Origin: Sphingomonadales bacterium
GTDB taxonomy: Bacteria; Pseudomonadota; Alphaproteobacteria; Sphingomonadales; Sphingomonadaceae
Reading direction: 5' to 3'
Length of the DNA stretch: 64,000 nucleotides
NCBI GenBank assembly: GCA_028289885.1
Contig: JAQGKX010000109.1
Coordinates: forward strand, 1-64,000
This document shows positions 28,589 through 39,100 of this stretch, piece after piece. Numbering within the stretch: position 1 is the first letter of the stretch; each line of letters begins with the position of its first letter. The notes beneath the pieces were generated by a model. That model was not told where the DNA came from. It ran no database searches and saw nothing but the letters and a program-made list of their open reading frames with translations. A program made the translations under genes and the position numbers.

Positions 28589-29401
28589 ATGGATATGAGT
28601 GCATCACCCCGCCTGCCGAACAGCGAAGCGCGGAGCATCGGCGCGGCGATCGGCAGCGAACTCCTGCTGCGACGGCTCCGTGCGCTGGCGGATCTCAGCC
28701 CCGTCGAGATCGACCTGATCCTGTCGCTTAACGAAGGTGCAAAGACCCATGCGCCGGGTTCGCTGATCTGCCCGAAAAGCGACGGCAGCCCGTATCCGCG
28801 GCTGATCGCATCGGGCTGGGCGTGCCGTCCGCGTATCCTGCCCGACGGCCGTCGCCAGATGCTCGGCGTGTTGCTGCCCGGTGATCTGATCGGCGACCGT
28901 GGCGAAAGGCGACCGCTGGCGATGTGCCCGGCGGTTGCGCTGACGACGGTCCGCACGGTCAGCGCAACCAAGCTGTACGATGCTCTCAACCACCAGCCCG
29001 AATCATATCCCAACCTTGCGGCGGCACTGGTGCGGGTCAGTAGGATCGAGGAGAACCAGCTGCTCGATCACATCGTGCGTCTCGGTTGCCAGACCGCCTT
29101 GCAGCGTATCGCGCACTGCCTGATGGAACTTCATTCGCGGCTGGCGGCGATCGGTTTCATCTCTGGCAACACTTTTCCTATGCCGCTCACGCAGGAGACA
29201 CTGGGCGATTTGCTGGGGCTGAGTCTCGTTCATGTGAATCGGATCATGTCGCAGTTGAAGCGGGAAGGGCTCGTGCGCGTCCGTTCGGGTGTGGCGGTCG
29301 TTCAGGACTTTGGCGCGCTGGCGCTGTTGGCGGATCGTATCGACCCGAACGCGCCGCCCGAGCAGGCACGATCCAATGTCCATGCTCTCCGGGATTATTG
29401 A
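28589..29401 (+). CDS. Crp/Fnr family transcriptional regulator
   Basis: C-terminal HTH LTQETLGDLLGLSLVHVNRIMSQLKREGLVRV. Confidence 0.85.
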   Translation: MDMSASPRLPNSEARSIGAAIGSELLLRRLRALADLSPVEIDLILSLNEGAKTHAPGSLICPKSDGSPYPRLIASGWACRPRILPDGRRQMLGVLLPGDLIGDRGERRPLAMCPAVALTTVRTVSATKLYDALNHQPESYPNLAAALVRVSRIEENQLLDHIVRLGCQTALQRIAHCLMELHSRLAAIGFISGNTFPMPLTQETLGDLLGLSLVHVNRIMSQLKREGLVRVRSGVAVVQDFGALALLADRIDPNAPPEQARSNVHALRDY

Positions 29402-30035
29402 AGACCTTCGGATTCTGCGATGTAACCGGCTAGCCGATCATCCTGATATCATCGAATTTGCTCCGGTGGCGCAGGGCGTCGTCGTTTACATGACATCCCG
29501 AAGTGCCAGCGGTGACGCCAAACCGTCCCGCACGTTGCTCGGCCATGCCTTGAGGATTCGCTATGGCAGTGCCGCCGAACCGTGTTTTGTAACATCCGGT
29601 CATGGCCAGCCGCTCATCGAACGTGGCAAAGTGCCCTGCACTTACAGCACGAGCGCGACCGGTGATGATCTGGCGGTCGCCATTACCGAACGCGGAAGGA
29701 TCGGCATCGATATGGAAACAGCCGATCGCATTGCCATGAACGCGACCAAAAATGACCGCTGGTTGTCCGATGACGAGCGTGCGGCGATCGCTACGCTAAA
29801 TGGCGACAGCCTTGTCACCGAACTGGCCTGCCGATGGGTTCTGAAGGAAGCCTATGGCAAAGCCCGCGGGGTCGGCCTTAACTATGCGCTTGCCGACGTG
29901 ACGTTTCAAGAATGCGGTGGCCGGGTGCACGCGCTTGCGTCACGTTCGCCCGAAGCCGAAAGAGTTGCAGCATTCGACTTCGCACTTTTTCGCTATGGTT
30001 CGTTGGTGATCGGCCTGGCGCAAACGCACCTTTAA
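29376..30035 (+). CDS. 4'-phosphopantetheinyl transferase (Sfp-type)
   Basis: RIGIDMETADRIAMN and CRWVLKEAYGKARGVGL match PPTase motifs; start overlaps upstream Crp/Fnr gene. Confidence 0.85.
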   Translation: MSMLSGIIEDLRILRCNRLADHPDIIEFAPVAQGVVVYMTSRSASGDAKPSRTLLGHALRIRYGSAAEPCFVTSGHGQPLIERGKVPCTYSTSATGDDLAVAITERGRIGIDMETADRIAMNATKNDRWLSDDERAAIATLNGDSLVTELACRWVLKEAYGKARGVGLNYALADVTFQECGGRVHALASRSPEAERVAAFDFALFRYGSLVIGLAQTHL

Positions 30036-30051
30036 TCGTGACGCACTCGCC

Positions 30052-30267
30052 TTATCGTTGAGCGAGATACAGGCCAACGAATGGGAGCCACGCCATCACA
30101 CCCAGCGCCGCAATAGTGGCGACGCGACCGAGCGGCAGCGGTCTGGCGACCGGCCATATTTCCTCGGCGCGAACTTGCTGAATGAGTGCGAGGTGCAAAC
30201 GCACCGACTCTGGCTCAGCTTGGGCGAGACCGGTCTGGAAAGTGGATGGTGCATAGTGGAACGACAT
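30052..30267 (-). CDS. Small hypothetical protein with C-terminal TM segment
   Basis: MSFHYAPSTFQTGLAQAEPESVRLHLALIQQVRAEEIWPVARPLPLGRVATIAALGVMAWLPFVGLYLAQR; start within longer ORF 30052..30357. Confidence 0.45.
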   Translation of the reverse strand: MSFHYAPSTFQTGLAQAEPESVRLHLALIQQVRAEEIWPVARPLPLGRVATIAALGVMAWLPFVGLYLAQR

Positions 30268-30447
30268 ATATGTCCTTTCAAGCCCCGACATTGCGCATAA
30301 AATCATTGCCAAAACTTTAATTTCGAGCAGTGATTTGGCGATGGATCGCAGGTTCATCGCCGTGCGCCAGTCATGAAGACTTTGTCCGCCATCGGCCTTG
30401 AACCGATGCGCGGAACATTGATCGCCATTGGAACGGCAAGACCGGGA

Positions 30448-31575
30448 TTACGCAGGAGTCATCGCGATATAACGCGCCTTCGTGTCGGTGCCGGTGTTCG
30501 ATGTCTTTACCGTGCCGATCTTTGCGCCTGACGCCGAGCGAACGATCAGGTCGATGTTATAATTGCCGCACTGCTCAAGCTGGACGAGGTCATCCAGAGT
30601 ATTGCCCGGTATGGTCTCCCAGGCCTCTCCGGTGACAGTCAGCCCGATGCAGCGGATCGCGCGAAGGAACTGCCCGTTCCTGCGACCACGCAGCTTTACG
30701 TTCTTGAGCACAATGTTCGTGCAGTCGGTCAGATAGGCGGTCGGCCCATCCTGCGTCGCCACGCCGAAATCGAGATCGGCATTGGTGATCGTCACCGAAT
30801 CGATCACGCATCCCTGCGCGACGCCGTTGTTCTGCATCATCAGCGGGCAACCCGTCGGCCCCTGCGTGATCTTTCCGACAATGTTGGTCAGGCTGATGTC
30901 ACGGATGGTGGCCTTGCCCGTTGTCGTGCTGGTATAGAATTTGATGCACGAGAATGCCGCGCTGTTTAGCGTCAATCCCGTCAGCGTGATCTTTTCCATG
31001 AGCGCGTTGGTCGATTCGCTGTTTTCCGATGTGAAGGACAGCGCGTCGTCACCGCTCGATATGCTGATCGTCGAGCCGGTGATCTTCGTACACGCTCCAA
31101 AGAAATGCAGCCCGTCGGCGCCAGCGATGTTCGCACCGGCATTTAATATCAGGCCGCTGAGATATCCGCCGGTGGAATTCTTGATCTCCATACCAAAGCC
31201 CGTCAGCGGACCGCTCGTCCGGACGCCGATAACGGTGAAACCATCTGTCTTGACGATACCAAGACCTTTCCGGGTGACGCCTGTCGCTGATGAGGTCGAT
31301 CCAACGAACGCACCTCCACTACCACGAATGGTTACGTTAACGAGACGACCTGAAGTCCGGTTGGTCAAACAGTATTGCGTACCGACCGCAGGACCATGAT
31401 CGTTGTAAAGGTCGCCCACCATCACGATCGTTGCATTACTGTTGTAGCCGAGGCCAGTGCTGGACAGCCGATAACCGCCCGCTCCGAGTGTGAATGTCTG
31501 CCGGGAACTGACCGCCACATCGAGCGCGGCCTGCAGCGTGGCAGTACTGTCGGCGGCATCCATCGTAGAACTCAT
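30448..31575 (-). CDS. Right-handed beta-helix protein, GH28/pectate-lyase-like
   Basis: Repeated beta-helix rungs; ADGLHFFGACTKITGSTISISSGDDALSFTSE resembles the GH28 active-site region; no recognisable signal peptide. Confidence 0.65.
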   Translation of the reverse strand: MSSTMDAADSTATLQAALDVAVSSRQTFTLGAGGYRLSSTGLGYNSNATIVMVGDLYNDHGPAVGTQYCLTNRTSGRLVNVTIRGSGGAFVGSTSSATGVTRKGLGIVKTDGFTVIGVRTSGPLTGFGMEIKNSTGGYLSGLILNAGANIAGADGLHFFGACTKITGSTISISSGDDALSFTSENSESTNALMEKITLTGLTLNSAAFSCIKFYTSTTTGKATIRDISLTNIVGKITQGPTGCPLMMQNNGVAQGCVIDSVTITNADLDFGVATQDGPTAYLTDCTNIVLKNVKLRGRRNGQFLRAIRCIGLTVTGEAWETIPGNTLDDLVQLEQCGNYNIDLIVRSASGAKIGTVKTSNTGTDTKARYIAMTPA

Positions 31576-31692
31576 GTGATCACCCAACCCATAGTCTTCA
31601 CAATATTAACGCAGGTCGGGGTTCCCGACAGGCCAAATATACGTCATTTGATAATCTTATGGACGAATGTTGATTTGTAGGCAATTTGTTAA

Positions 31693-32694
31693 GTGGACTC
31701 TCTCAATATGATTAAAATGTATATCGCATCCGAAATAATACTCGAGTCTACCTCATCCCGCGTCCACAGCCGTCGAGGGTTTCTTCGCGTGGCTGCCGGG
31801 TTGGCTGGGGCGACCCTGCTCGCCGGGTGTGGCGGTGGCGGAGGCGCAGCCGAAACAGTAACACCGTTGCCAGTTACCCCCGTGAATGCCCCACCCATCG
31901 TGGGAAACAGCCTGTCAGCCGAAGCCGTAAAGCTCAATCTTGCACTCAATCTCGAATATCTTGGCGCGCAATTCTACGCTTATGCGTCGAAGGGTGCCGG
32001 CCTCTCGGCGAACCTCCTTACCGGGATCGGGCCACAGGGTGCCGTTATCGGTGGGCGGCAGGTGGCCTTTGTCGATCCTAGGGTCAGCGAACATGCCTCG
32101 GAACTGGCCGCAGACAAACTCGCTAATGTCATCTCTCTTCGGACGCAGCTTGGAACGTCGGTAGCCGCGCAACCCGCTTTCGACTTTTCTGCTTCTGTGA
32201 CAAGCGCATTCTCGACAGCAGCACAGGCGGCGGGCGTTGTTGCAAAGGGCGCGACGTTCGATGCATTTTCGAGCGATGAAAACTTCCTCATCGGTGCCTT
32301 CCTCCTCCAAAACAGCGTGGCAGCCACTTATCGGATGATGTCATCGGACGTGGTGACGCCAGCCTCGCTCCAGACGGTTACCGCAAACCTCGCGGATGCG
32401 ATCTATCATGGGGGTAGTATCCGCACGATGCTGGCGACCATGGCAGTAGACAAGGCAGCGATTGCACTTTCGATGACCTCGATCTGCGCCTATCTGGCAA
32501 AGCTGGACGGTAGCAATAGCGGTGATCAAAGTCTGGAACATGCGGCAGGCGGAAGCACAAACATCATCGACACCGATGGAACCCCGATCCCCTTCATGCG
32601 CGATCAAAATCAGGTTTTGCAGGCTCTCTTTCTGACCCCGATACCTGCGCTTGGCGGAGGATTCCTGCCCAATGGCACGAATGGCCTGAGCTGA
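31693..32694 (+). CDS. Ferritin-like domain protein with Tat-type lipoprotein signal
   Basis: SRRGFLRVAAGLAGATLLAGCGGGGG; LNLALNLEYLGAQFYAYASKG... resembles ferritin-like/desiccation-related proteins. ATG alternative at 31708. Confidence 0.7.
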   Translation: MDSLNMIKMYIASEIILESTSSRVHSRRGFLRVAAGLAGATLLAGCGGGGGAAETVTPLPVTPVNAPPIVGNSLSAEAVKLNLALNLEYLGAQFYAYASKGAGLSANLLTGIGPQGAVIGGRQVAFVDPRVSEHASELAADKLANVISLRTQLGTSVAAQPAFDFSASVTSAFSTAAQAAGVVAKGATFDAFSSDENFLIGAFLLQNSVAATYRMMSSDVVTPASLQTVTANLADAIYHGGSIRTMLATMAVDKAAIALSMTSICAYLAKLDGSNSGDQSLEHAAGGSTNIIDTDGTPIPFMRDQNQVLQALFLTPIPALGGGFLPNGTNGLS

Positions 32695-32884
32695 GCGAGG
32701 CGAATGACGGGGGTAGCTCCACCGGTCTGGTTGGATTTCGGCACGTTTCGCCGTCATGTGCAATCTTTGTTGTCTTTGTGTCCCTTAATCAGTGTTATGG
32801 AACACAAGAGTCGCTGGCTTAATAAAATCGTTGTTTGTTGCGCCGACATTGTGCGCGTTGTTATGATCGGGTTCTCGTTCAGTC

Positions 32885-33166
32885 ATGTCTCGGTACTTTT
32901 TCGATACTGTGGGAACGGTGCACGATCCCGATCTGGAAGGCTGCGAATTCCCTGATTTGGCACAAGCCAAGTTGGCGGCGGTCATATTCGCGGGAGCCTA
33001 TTTGCGGGACAACCCATCGCTGATCTTCAATTCGGCCTGGCACGTCAGAATAAGGGATGACAACGAGGTCGTGCTCTACACCGTCACCATCGAAGGTCAC
33101 GAAGAGAAGACCGCCGATGTTCTTGTGGCAGCGATCACCGATCAGGAGATCCGCCCGCAACCGTAA
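32885..33166 (+). CDS. DUF6894-like small hypothetical protein
   Basis: MSRYFFDTVGTVHDPDLEGCEFPDLAQAKLAAVIFAGAYLRD pattern common in alphaproteobacteria. Confidence 0.7.
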   Translation: MSRYFFDTVGTVHDPDLEGCEFPDLAQAKLAAVIFAGAYLRDNPSLIFNSAWHVRIRDDNEVVLYTVTIEGHEEKTADVLVAAITDQEIRPQP

Positions 33167-33370
33167 CGGCAATGATCGCGCGGGGCAGGGCTGTGCGTGG
33201 CCCTCAGGTCGTGTTTCAAAATGAAACGGGCACCTGATTCGTCGATGAATCTCCATGGATCACCCTCAACTCACTCCAAAAACTATCTTTTATTATCGAC
33301 GGGTGCTCCGGACATGGAACATATTGCCCGGCTTGCACTTTAAACGCGAGGGTTTGCGTCGGTCATCGGA

Positions 33371-34126
33371 GTGTCAATGAAAGCTACAGCCGCGGACCTT
33401 TGGGGGCCTGCAACTCAGAAACTCGGACGACTTGGCACGCTGACTGCCGACGACATCCAGGCGATCACTGCGCTGCCCATGAAGGTTCGCGAAGTTAAGG
33501 CCGGAACTTACCTGTTCCGCGAGGGAGATGAACCTTCGCATTGCTGCGTGCTGATCGCGGGCTATGCCAATCGTCACAAGCTCACGACGGACGGCTCGCG
33601 GCAGATCGTTTCGATCCATATGAGGGGCGACATCATCGATTTGCAGCAGTTATTGCTCACGACCGCCGACCATAGCGTTCAAACCCTGACTGCTGCCACG
33701 CTGGGGATGATCTCGATCCGTCAGATGAAGGATCTCGCGCGGGAACGGCCAAGTGTCGGGGAGGCGTTCTGGCGCGACTGTCTCGTCGATGCGTCGACCT
33801 TTCGCGAATGGGTGTTGAATGTTGGTCGGAGGGATGCGCCTGCAAGAATTGCGCATCTTCTCTGTGAATTCGGCACGCGGTCGGAATCGGCGGGCCTTAG
33901 CCGAAACGGAAAGTTCGAACTGCCGATGACGCAGGAGCAGCTTGCGGACGCGACCGGCCTGACTCCCGTCCACGTCAACAGGACGCTCCAGCGCCTGCGG
34001 GCGCAGGGATTGATCGAGCGTACCATGCGATCGATCGATGTGGTCGATTGGGACGGGCTGAAGCTCGTTGCGGGTTTTCGGGGATCATACCTTCACGAAA
34101 GCATGGGGGGTCTTCGTAACTCATGA
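33371..34126 (+). CDS. Crp/Fnr family transcriptional regulator
   Basis: cNMP-binding-like fold and HTH MTQEQLADATGLTPVHVNRTLQRLRAQGLIER. Confidence 0.88.
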   Translation: MSMKATAADLWGPATQKLGRLGTLTADDIQAITALPMKVREVKAGTYLFREGDEPSHCCVLIAGYANRHKLTTDGSRQIVSIHMRGDIIDLQQLLLTTADHSVQTLTAATLGMISIRQMKDLARERPSVGEAFWRDCLVDASTFREWVLNVGRRDAPARIAHLLCEFGTRSESAGLSRNGKFELPMTQEQLADATGLTPVHVNRTLQRLRAQGLIERTMRSIDVVDWDGLKLVAGFRGSYLHESMGGLRNS

Positions 34127-34220
34127 TGGGGTGCAATGATTGTCGATGAGGTCCGCCGGAGGAAAACGGCACAGTGACCTTTTCGCTGTGTTGGCAGGGG
34201 ATGCAGCGCAGGGTGATTAG

Positions 34221-35357
34221 ATGACGCCACGGGTAACGCAACTGGACAGTTTACGCGGGATTGCCGCCGTACTTGTCGTCCTCCATCATGCACGCCAGGC
34301 TTTCATCAACAATGTGGATGATGCGTCTGTCGGCCTGTCGGCCTATCTGGACGTCGGTCGGCTCGGCGTCGTTATCTTCTTTCTCATCAGCGGGTTCGTG
34401 ATCGTCAAGGCGATCCCCGGCAAGGACCTCGGTTCGACCGCTCAATTCTGGAAGCACCGTTTCTATCGACTTTTCCCGGCGTTCTGGGTTTCGGTTTTCT
34501 TTGCCACGTCCGTCGCCTACCTTGTCTTCAGTACCGGATGCTGCGCGTTCGTGATGCCGGTGACGAAGGAAATGTTCCTCGCGAACATGACGATGATCCC
34601 GCTCCGCTTTCATCAGCCGATGCTGATCGGGGTTTATTGGTCGCTGGAACTGGAGCTGTTGTTCTACGCGCTGATCTCGGTGATTGCGCTGGTCGGCTTC
34701 AATAGCGCCAAAGTCATCACCGGAGCCGCCCTGCTGACATTCATGGCGGCGGTGGTGGCCGCGGCCATCACCGCAACGCACTCGGGCGCGGGGGAGATCG
34801 GAAAGGATCAACTTTTCCTCGCGCTGCTCCATTTATCCATGATGTTTGCCGGAGGGGCACTCCGTTATCACTGGGACGAGCAGATTGGCGGCAAAAGCCA
34901 TCTCGCCACCATGCCGCTCCTGCTGAAGACATATTTCTTTCTTCAACTTGGCTTTTTCTCCATCGCCGTCGCTGTAAAGGCACGGCACGGTATCGAACCG
35001 CACACCTTCCGCGTCGCGGCCACCTATCTGCTGGGCATAGCCGCATTCCTGACCTGCCTGTATTTTTGCAGCGGTTCGCGGTTCGGCATGTTCATGGGCA
35101 ACCGGAGCTATGGAATCTACCTGATCCATGTGCCCGTACTCAGCCTTGTGTCTTTTGGCGTTGCCAGATCCGCTGCCCACGCGATCGGCTATTTCAGCTA
35201 CATCATCGTCGCTTGCGCGATAACGCTCGCGCTTGCGGACGCGCTGAGGCGATTTATCGAACGGCCCGCCATCCGTCTTGGTCATATGTATTACCGGGGA
35301 TCGGCGAGAAACCCAGCGGTTGGCATCGCCCCTGCAACTGTCATTCCAGTGCCCTAA
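34221..35357 (+). CDS. Acyltransferase family 3
   Basis: RVTQLDSLRGIAAVLVVLHHARQAF, VIFFLISGFVIVKAIPGKD, FWKHRFYRLFPAFWVSV. Confidence 0.9.
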   Translation: MTPRVTQLDSLRGIAAVLVVLHHARQAFINNVDDASVGLSAYLDVGRLGVVIFFLISGFVIVKAIPGKDLGSTAQFWKHRFYRLFPAFWVSVFFATSVAYLVFSTGCCAFVMPVTKEMFLANMTMIPLRFHQPMLIGVYWSLELELLFYALISVIALVGFNSAKVITGAALLTFMAAVVAAAITATHSGAGEIGKDQLFLALLHLSMMFAGGALRYHWDEQIGGKSHLATMPLLLKTYFFLQLGFFSIAVAVKARHGIEPHTFRVAATYLLGIAAFLTCLYFCSGSRFGMFMGNRSYGIYLIHVPVLSLVSFGVARSAAHAIGYFSYIIVACAITLALADALRRFIERPAIRLGHMYYRGSARNPAVGIAPATVIPVP

Positions 35358-35423
35358 GTTCTCAGCGGGGTGCCCCTGTCACGGACCGACCAGATCGGCG
35401 CATGTCGCCATAGGTGCGGCCCT

Positions 35424-35939
35424 TTATTTCGCTACCGTTCCGACGAGTTCCCGCCGCACCAGTTCGGTGACACCACCGAAGACCAGGTGCGACGCGTAGG
35501 AATATAGGTTGGTTGCGATGTCGGCTTTCCATGGTGCGTCGCCCAGACCAAGTGCCGGAACCGCCCCCTCGTCTAGCAAGGTTGCCGTGCCAATGCCGAA
35601 AGCGGAACCATGTCCCGCAGTTACCGAAGGCCGGAACTCCGCCGCGACACTATACGCGATGCCCAGTCCTACGCCGACAGCATAGTGCATCGATTGCCCA
35701 GCGAGAGGCTTGTCGGCCTCGGGAACCTTGCTCCCCGCAACGCGCAGGGCGATCGCATCCGCGGCCTTTTGCGTGGCCGGCTCGCCCTTTTCCTCATCTC
35801 CGCTGGAGGGAAGAAGCGGCGACGTCAAAGCCTGAAACTTGTCCATGGCATAGGAAGCGATGATGCCCGCGATCGAACCCGCGAACACGCCCCGCGCCAC
35901 CTTCATTACAACTTCGTGATCGAGCGCGCTCAAGCCCAT
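35424..35939 (-). CDS. YagU/DUF1440-like membrane protein
   Basis: VARGVFAGSIAGIIASYAMDKFQAL...HYAVGVGLGIAYSVAAEF...; start set at internal ATG. Confidence 0.6.
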   Translation of the reverse strand: MGLSALDHEVVMKVARGVFAGSIAGIIASYAMDKFQALTSPLLPSSGDEEKGEPATQKAADAIALRVAGSKVPEADKPLAGQSMHYAVGVGLGIAYSVAAEFRPSVTAGHGSAFGIGTATLLDEGAVPALGLGDAPWKADIATNLYSYASHLVFGGVTELVRRELVGTVAK

Positions 35940-36123
35940 TCTCCTCGGCAGACCAATTTCACAGGCAATGCGCTTCCGCCAAGCTTGTGCACGCGCGGTT
36001 AGAACGGCCCGGACTGCATACGGTTTCACACCCACATGAACCAATTGTAATCGCGAGGTTTTCGGCGTGCTTGTCGGCCTTGCCGTCACAGCCGTGGCGC
36101 TCGACCGGTCAAGTAAGGGCGCC

Positions 36124-39100
36124 TCAGAAATCCTTCGAATAGCGGATTGTTGCGTTCGTCCCGCCTGAACCCCCGGCTTGTGACAGGATGCTCAGCGCCT
36201 TCGACAATGAGATCTGGAGTTGCGTGGCGGTGAAGCCCTTCGCGTCGGTCACGATCTCGATATAGATGTTGTTCGAGATATACTTGCCTGCAGCAACTGC
36301 AGTGCCGCGGCCCGTCGCCTGGTCGGCCCCAAGAATGCGAAGCCGGTCGATACCTGTGGCCGAGCGCAGCTTGCCGAGCGGATTGAGCCCGCCACCCGAA
36401 CCTCGCAACGAATTCAGCGCAGCGGCAAGTTGCAACGCCTGAGTTGCCGACAGGGATGTGACCGACGTCCCGAACAACAGCCGCGAGAGTATTTCGTCCT
36501 GCGGCAGTGTCGGCGTCGATCCGAACACGATCGCCGGTCGTTGCGCGGTGCCGGTGATGTTGATCGTGGCGGTAACGCCGTTGATCGTCGTCGATGCTGC
36601 GATGGCGAGTTCGGGGTTGATCGTGGTGCCGCCACGGAAAATGATCTTGCTCGACGTATCGAGGTCGAACCTGCGCCCGGCAAAACTATAGGTGCCGCGA
36701 ACCAGATCGACATCGCCCGTCACGATGGGGGCAGCCGATGTTCCGCCAACGCGAAGGTCGGTCGACCATTCGGCCTCCAGCCCCATGCCGCTGACGAAAA
36801 CCCTGCGGTCGGCGCGGATGCGCAGGTCGAGCTTGAATAGCCCGGGCGCGCCCGAAGTTGCGCTGGCAGGCTGGGGTGGCAGTGCGCCACGACGACGCAC
36901 TCCGGAGAGTTCGGAAATTTCGGCGGCTCCCTGTCGGATGACCTCGTAGCGCACCTCTGGCAGGCGAAGGTCGCCCTTGATCAGGGCACCGTTCCTGCGG
37001 TCGTTGGTTACCGCCAGCGTTCCCGACACCGTTGCGCCGAGTGCATCGCTGCGCGCCAGTCGCGCATTGTCCAATATGGAGAATAAGTGGATTGGAAAGC
37101 CACTATTTGCAGCAAAACCGACGCTTCCCTTGGCTTCAATGGTGCCATCGCCAGCCTGTCCGGCGAATTGCCCGATTTCGAAACGGTCGTTGGTGAAACG
37201 CCCGCTCAGCCGGATCGCCCGGATGCGCGTGCCATAGGTTTCATTGTCGTAGGTCAGATTGTTCGCGCGAACGATTCCGGTAATTTGCGGCTGTGAGACT
37301 CGCCCTCCGAAATCGGCGGCGATACCGATCGGCCCGGACAATTGCTGGTCGGCGATGCCAGACAGCGACCATAAGGTTTCGGCAGGCCCGTTATAGCGGA
37401 TGCCGCCACCCAGGTTGGCGTTCATCAGCCGCGCGCTGAGACTGGACCCGGCGGCGAGCGGCTGCAGCCGCGCCTGCATACGACCGATAACCGCCCCGTT
37501 GCGGCGGATCAGCGCATTGAGCGCCGCGCTGTCGGGACGAAGTTGCCCGATGGCGGCGATATCGACCGGCGTCGATACGATGGCCGCACCCGACCGCGTG
37601 AACCCGGCGACATCGAGGCGGAGGTCGGCGCTCGGCTGTGCGGTCGCTGAGCTTTGCGTGTAGTGCAACGTGCCGGTCGCCTTGCCGCCGACACCGGCTC
37701 CCGCGGCGAAGCTGTTCAACAGGCTGAGGTCGAGGTTCTGGAAACGAGCCTGCGCGTCCATGCCATTGCCATAGCGGCCCGCGACGAGGATTCGCCCTTG
37801 TTTCAGGGCGATCATGGTCGGTGCGAGTGTGTAAACGCCCCGGTTGGCGCGGATGACGGCGGGTTGCGCGAGGCGGAAGGCGAGGGCGTTGACGCGTCCC
37901 TGCGCTGCCACGGTGTACAAATTGGGGCTAAGCCGCGCATTGACCGCGATCTGGAACGGCGCTCCGTTCGATCCGCTCGCGACCGCCTGAGCCGACCCGC
38001 GTCCGGCACGATAATCGATCTTCGCTCGGGCTGTCTGGACGACGAAATTGCCCTGTCGCAGTCCCGCAACTTGAACATCGCCGACGATCGATGGTGCGTT
38101 CGGATACAGGATCGCCACGGCCCTGACGATCGCACGGTCGATCGTGATCGGGTTTGCGCCCGGAATTCGCGCGTTGCTGGCGGAGGCGTTGATGTCGGCA
38201 CGCTGGATCTTGCCCTGCGCGGCGAGCGTGACGAGACCCGCAACGCCAGCGCCGTTCGCGGTCAGTCGCCCGGCGAAGGGGCCAGCGGACGTCTGGACGA
38301 TGCGCCCGGCAAAGTCGATGTTGGCGAAGCGTGCGCGGTTGATGTCGACGGCGAGCGGCCCCTTGCCGGCGCGAACCAGCACATCGGCATTGAAAGGCCC
38401 ATAGGGCGATCCGCCGGTTGCCTTGATCGCATAGCCGCCACCCGTTCCGCGCACGACGGCATCGACGTTGGTCAGCTGGACGCCGACGTTGGGACGGGCG
38501 GCTTTCAGGTGGATGAGCGGCTGGGTCGCGGTGCCGGTGACGGTCAGCAGGAGCGGCCCATATTGCTTCGAGGAAGCAGCACTGGTGAAAGCCACCCGGC
38601 CGTCCGAACGATAGGACCCTTCACCCGAAAGGATGCGGAAGGAGGGCGCGTTGAGGCGCAGGTTGCGGACGGCAATCGTGCCCTGCGGGTCGAATCCGAT
38701 GTCGGCATTGACGATCGCCGGGCCGCCGAGAAAGTCGCTTGCGGACTTGTTGAAGATCCTGACGGTCTGGGCAATGACATGGCCGGTCAGGCCGAACCCG
38801 CCCGACGGCACGGTGACGAGTTTAACATCGGTATTCAGGTTGATGCGACCGACGCCGTTGATCAGATAGTCGTTGACGCGGCCCTTCAGCGCGCCGCGAT
38901 AAATGCCCTTCACCAGATCGGCGACGACGATGGCGGTGGCATCGACCTTGTCCGACCTGATCTTCAGATTGTCCGACAGGATCGACCTGCCGGTGACGGC
39001 GAACTGGCCGTTGATCGCGAGGTTGGTCAGCAATCCGCCAGCCGTGGCGTTCAGGCCGCTGACGCGTCTGGCGCGGGCCGCGACCGGTATCATTATGTGA

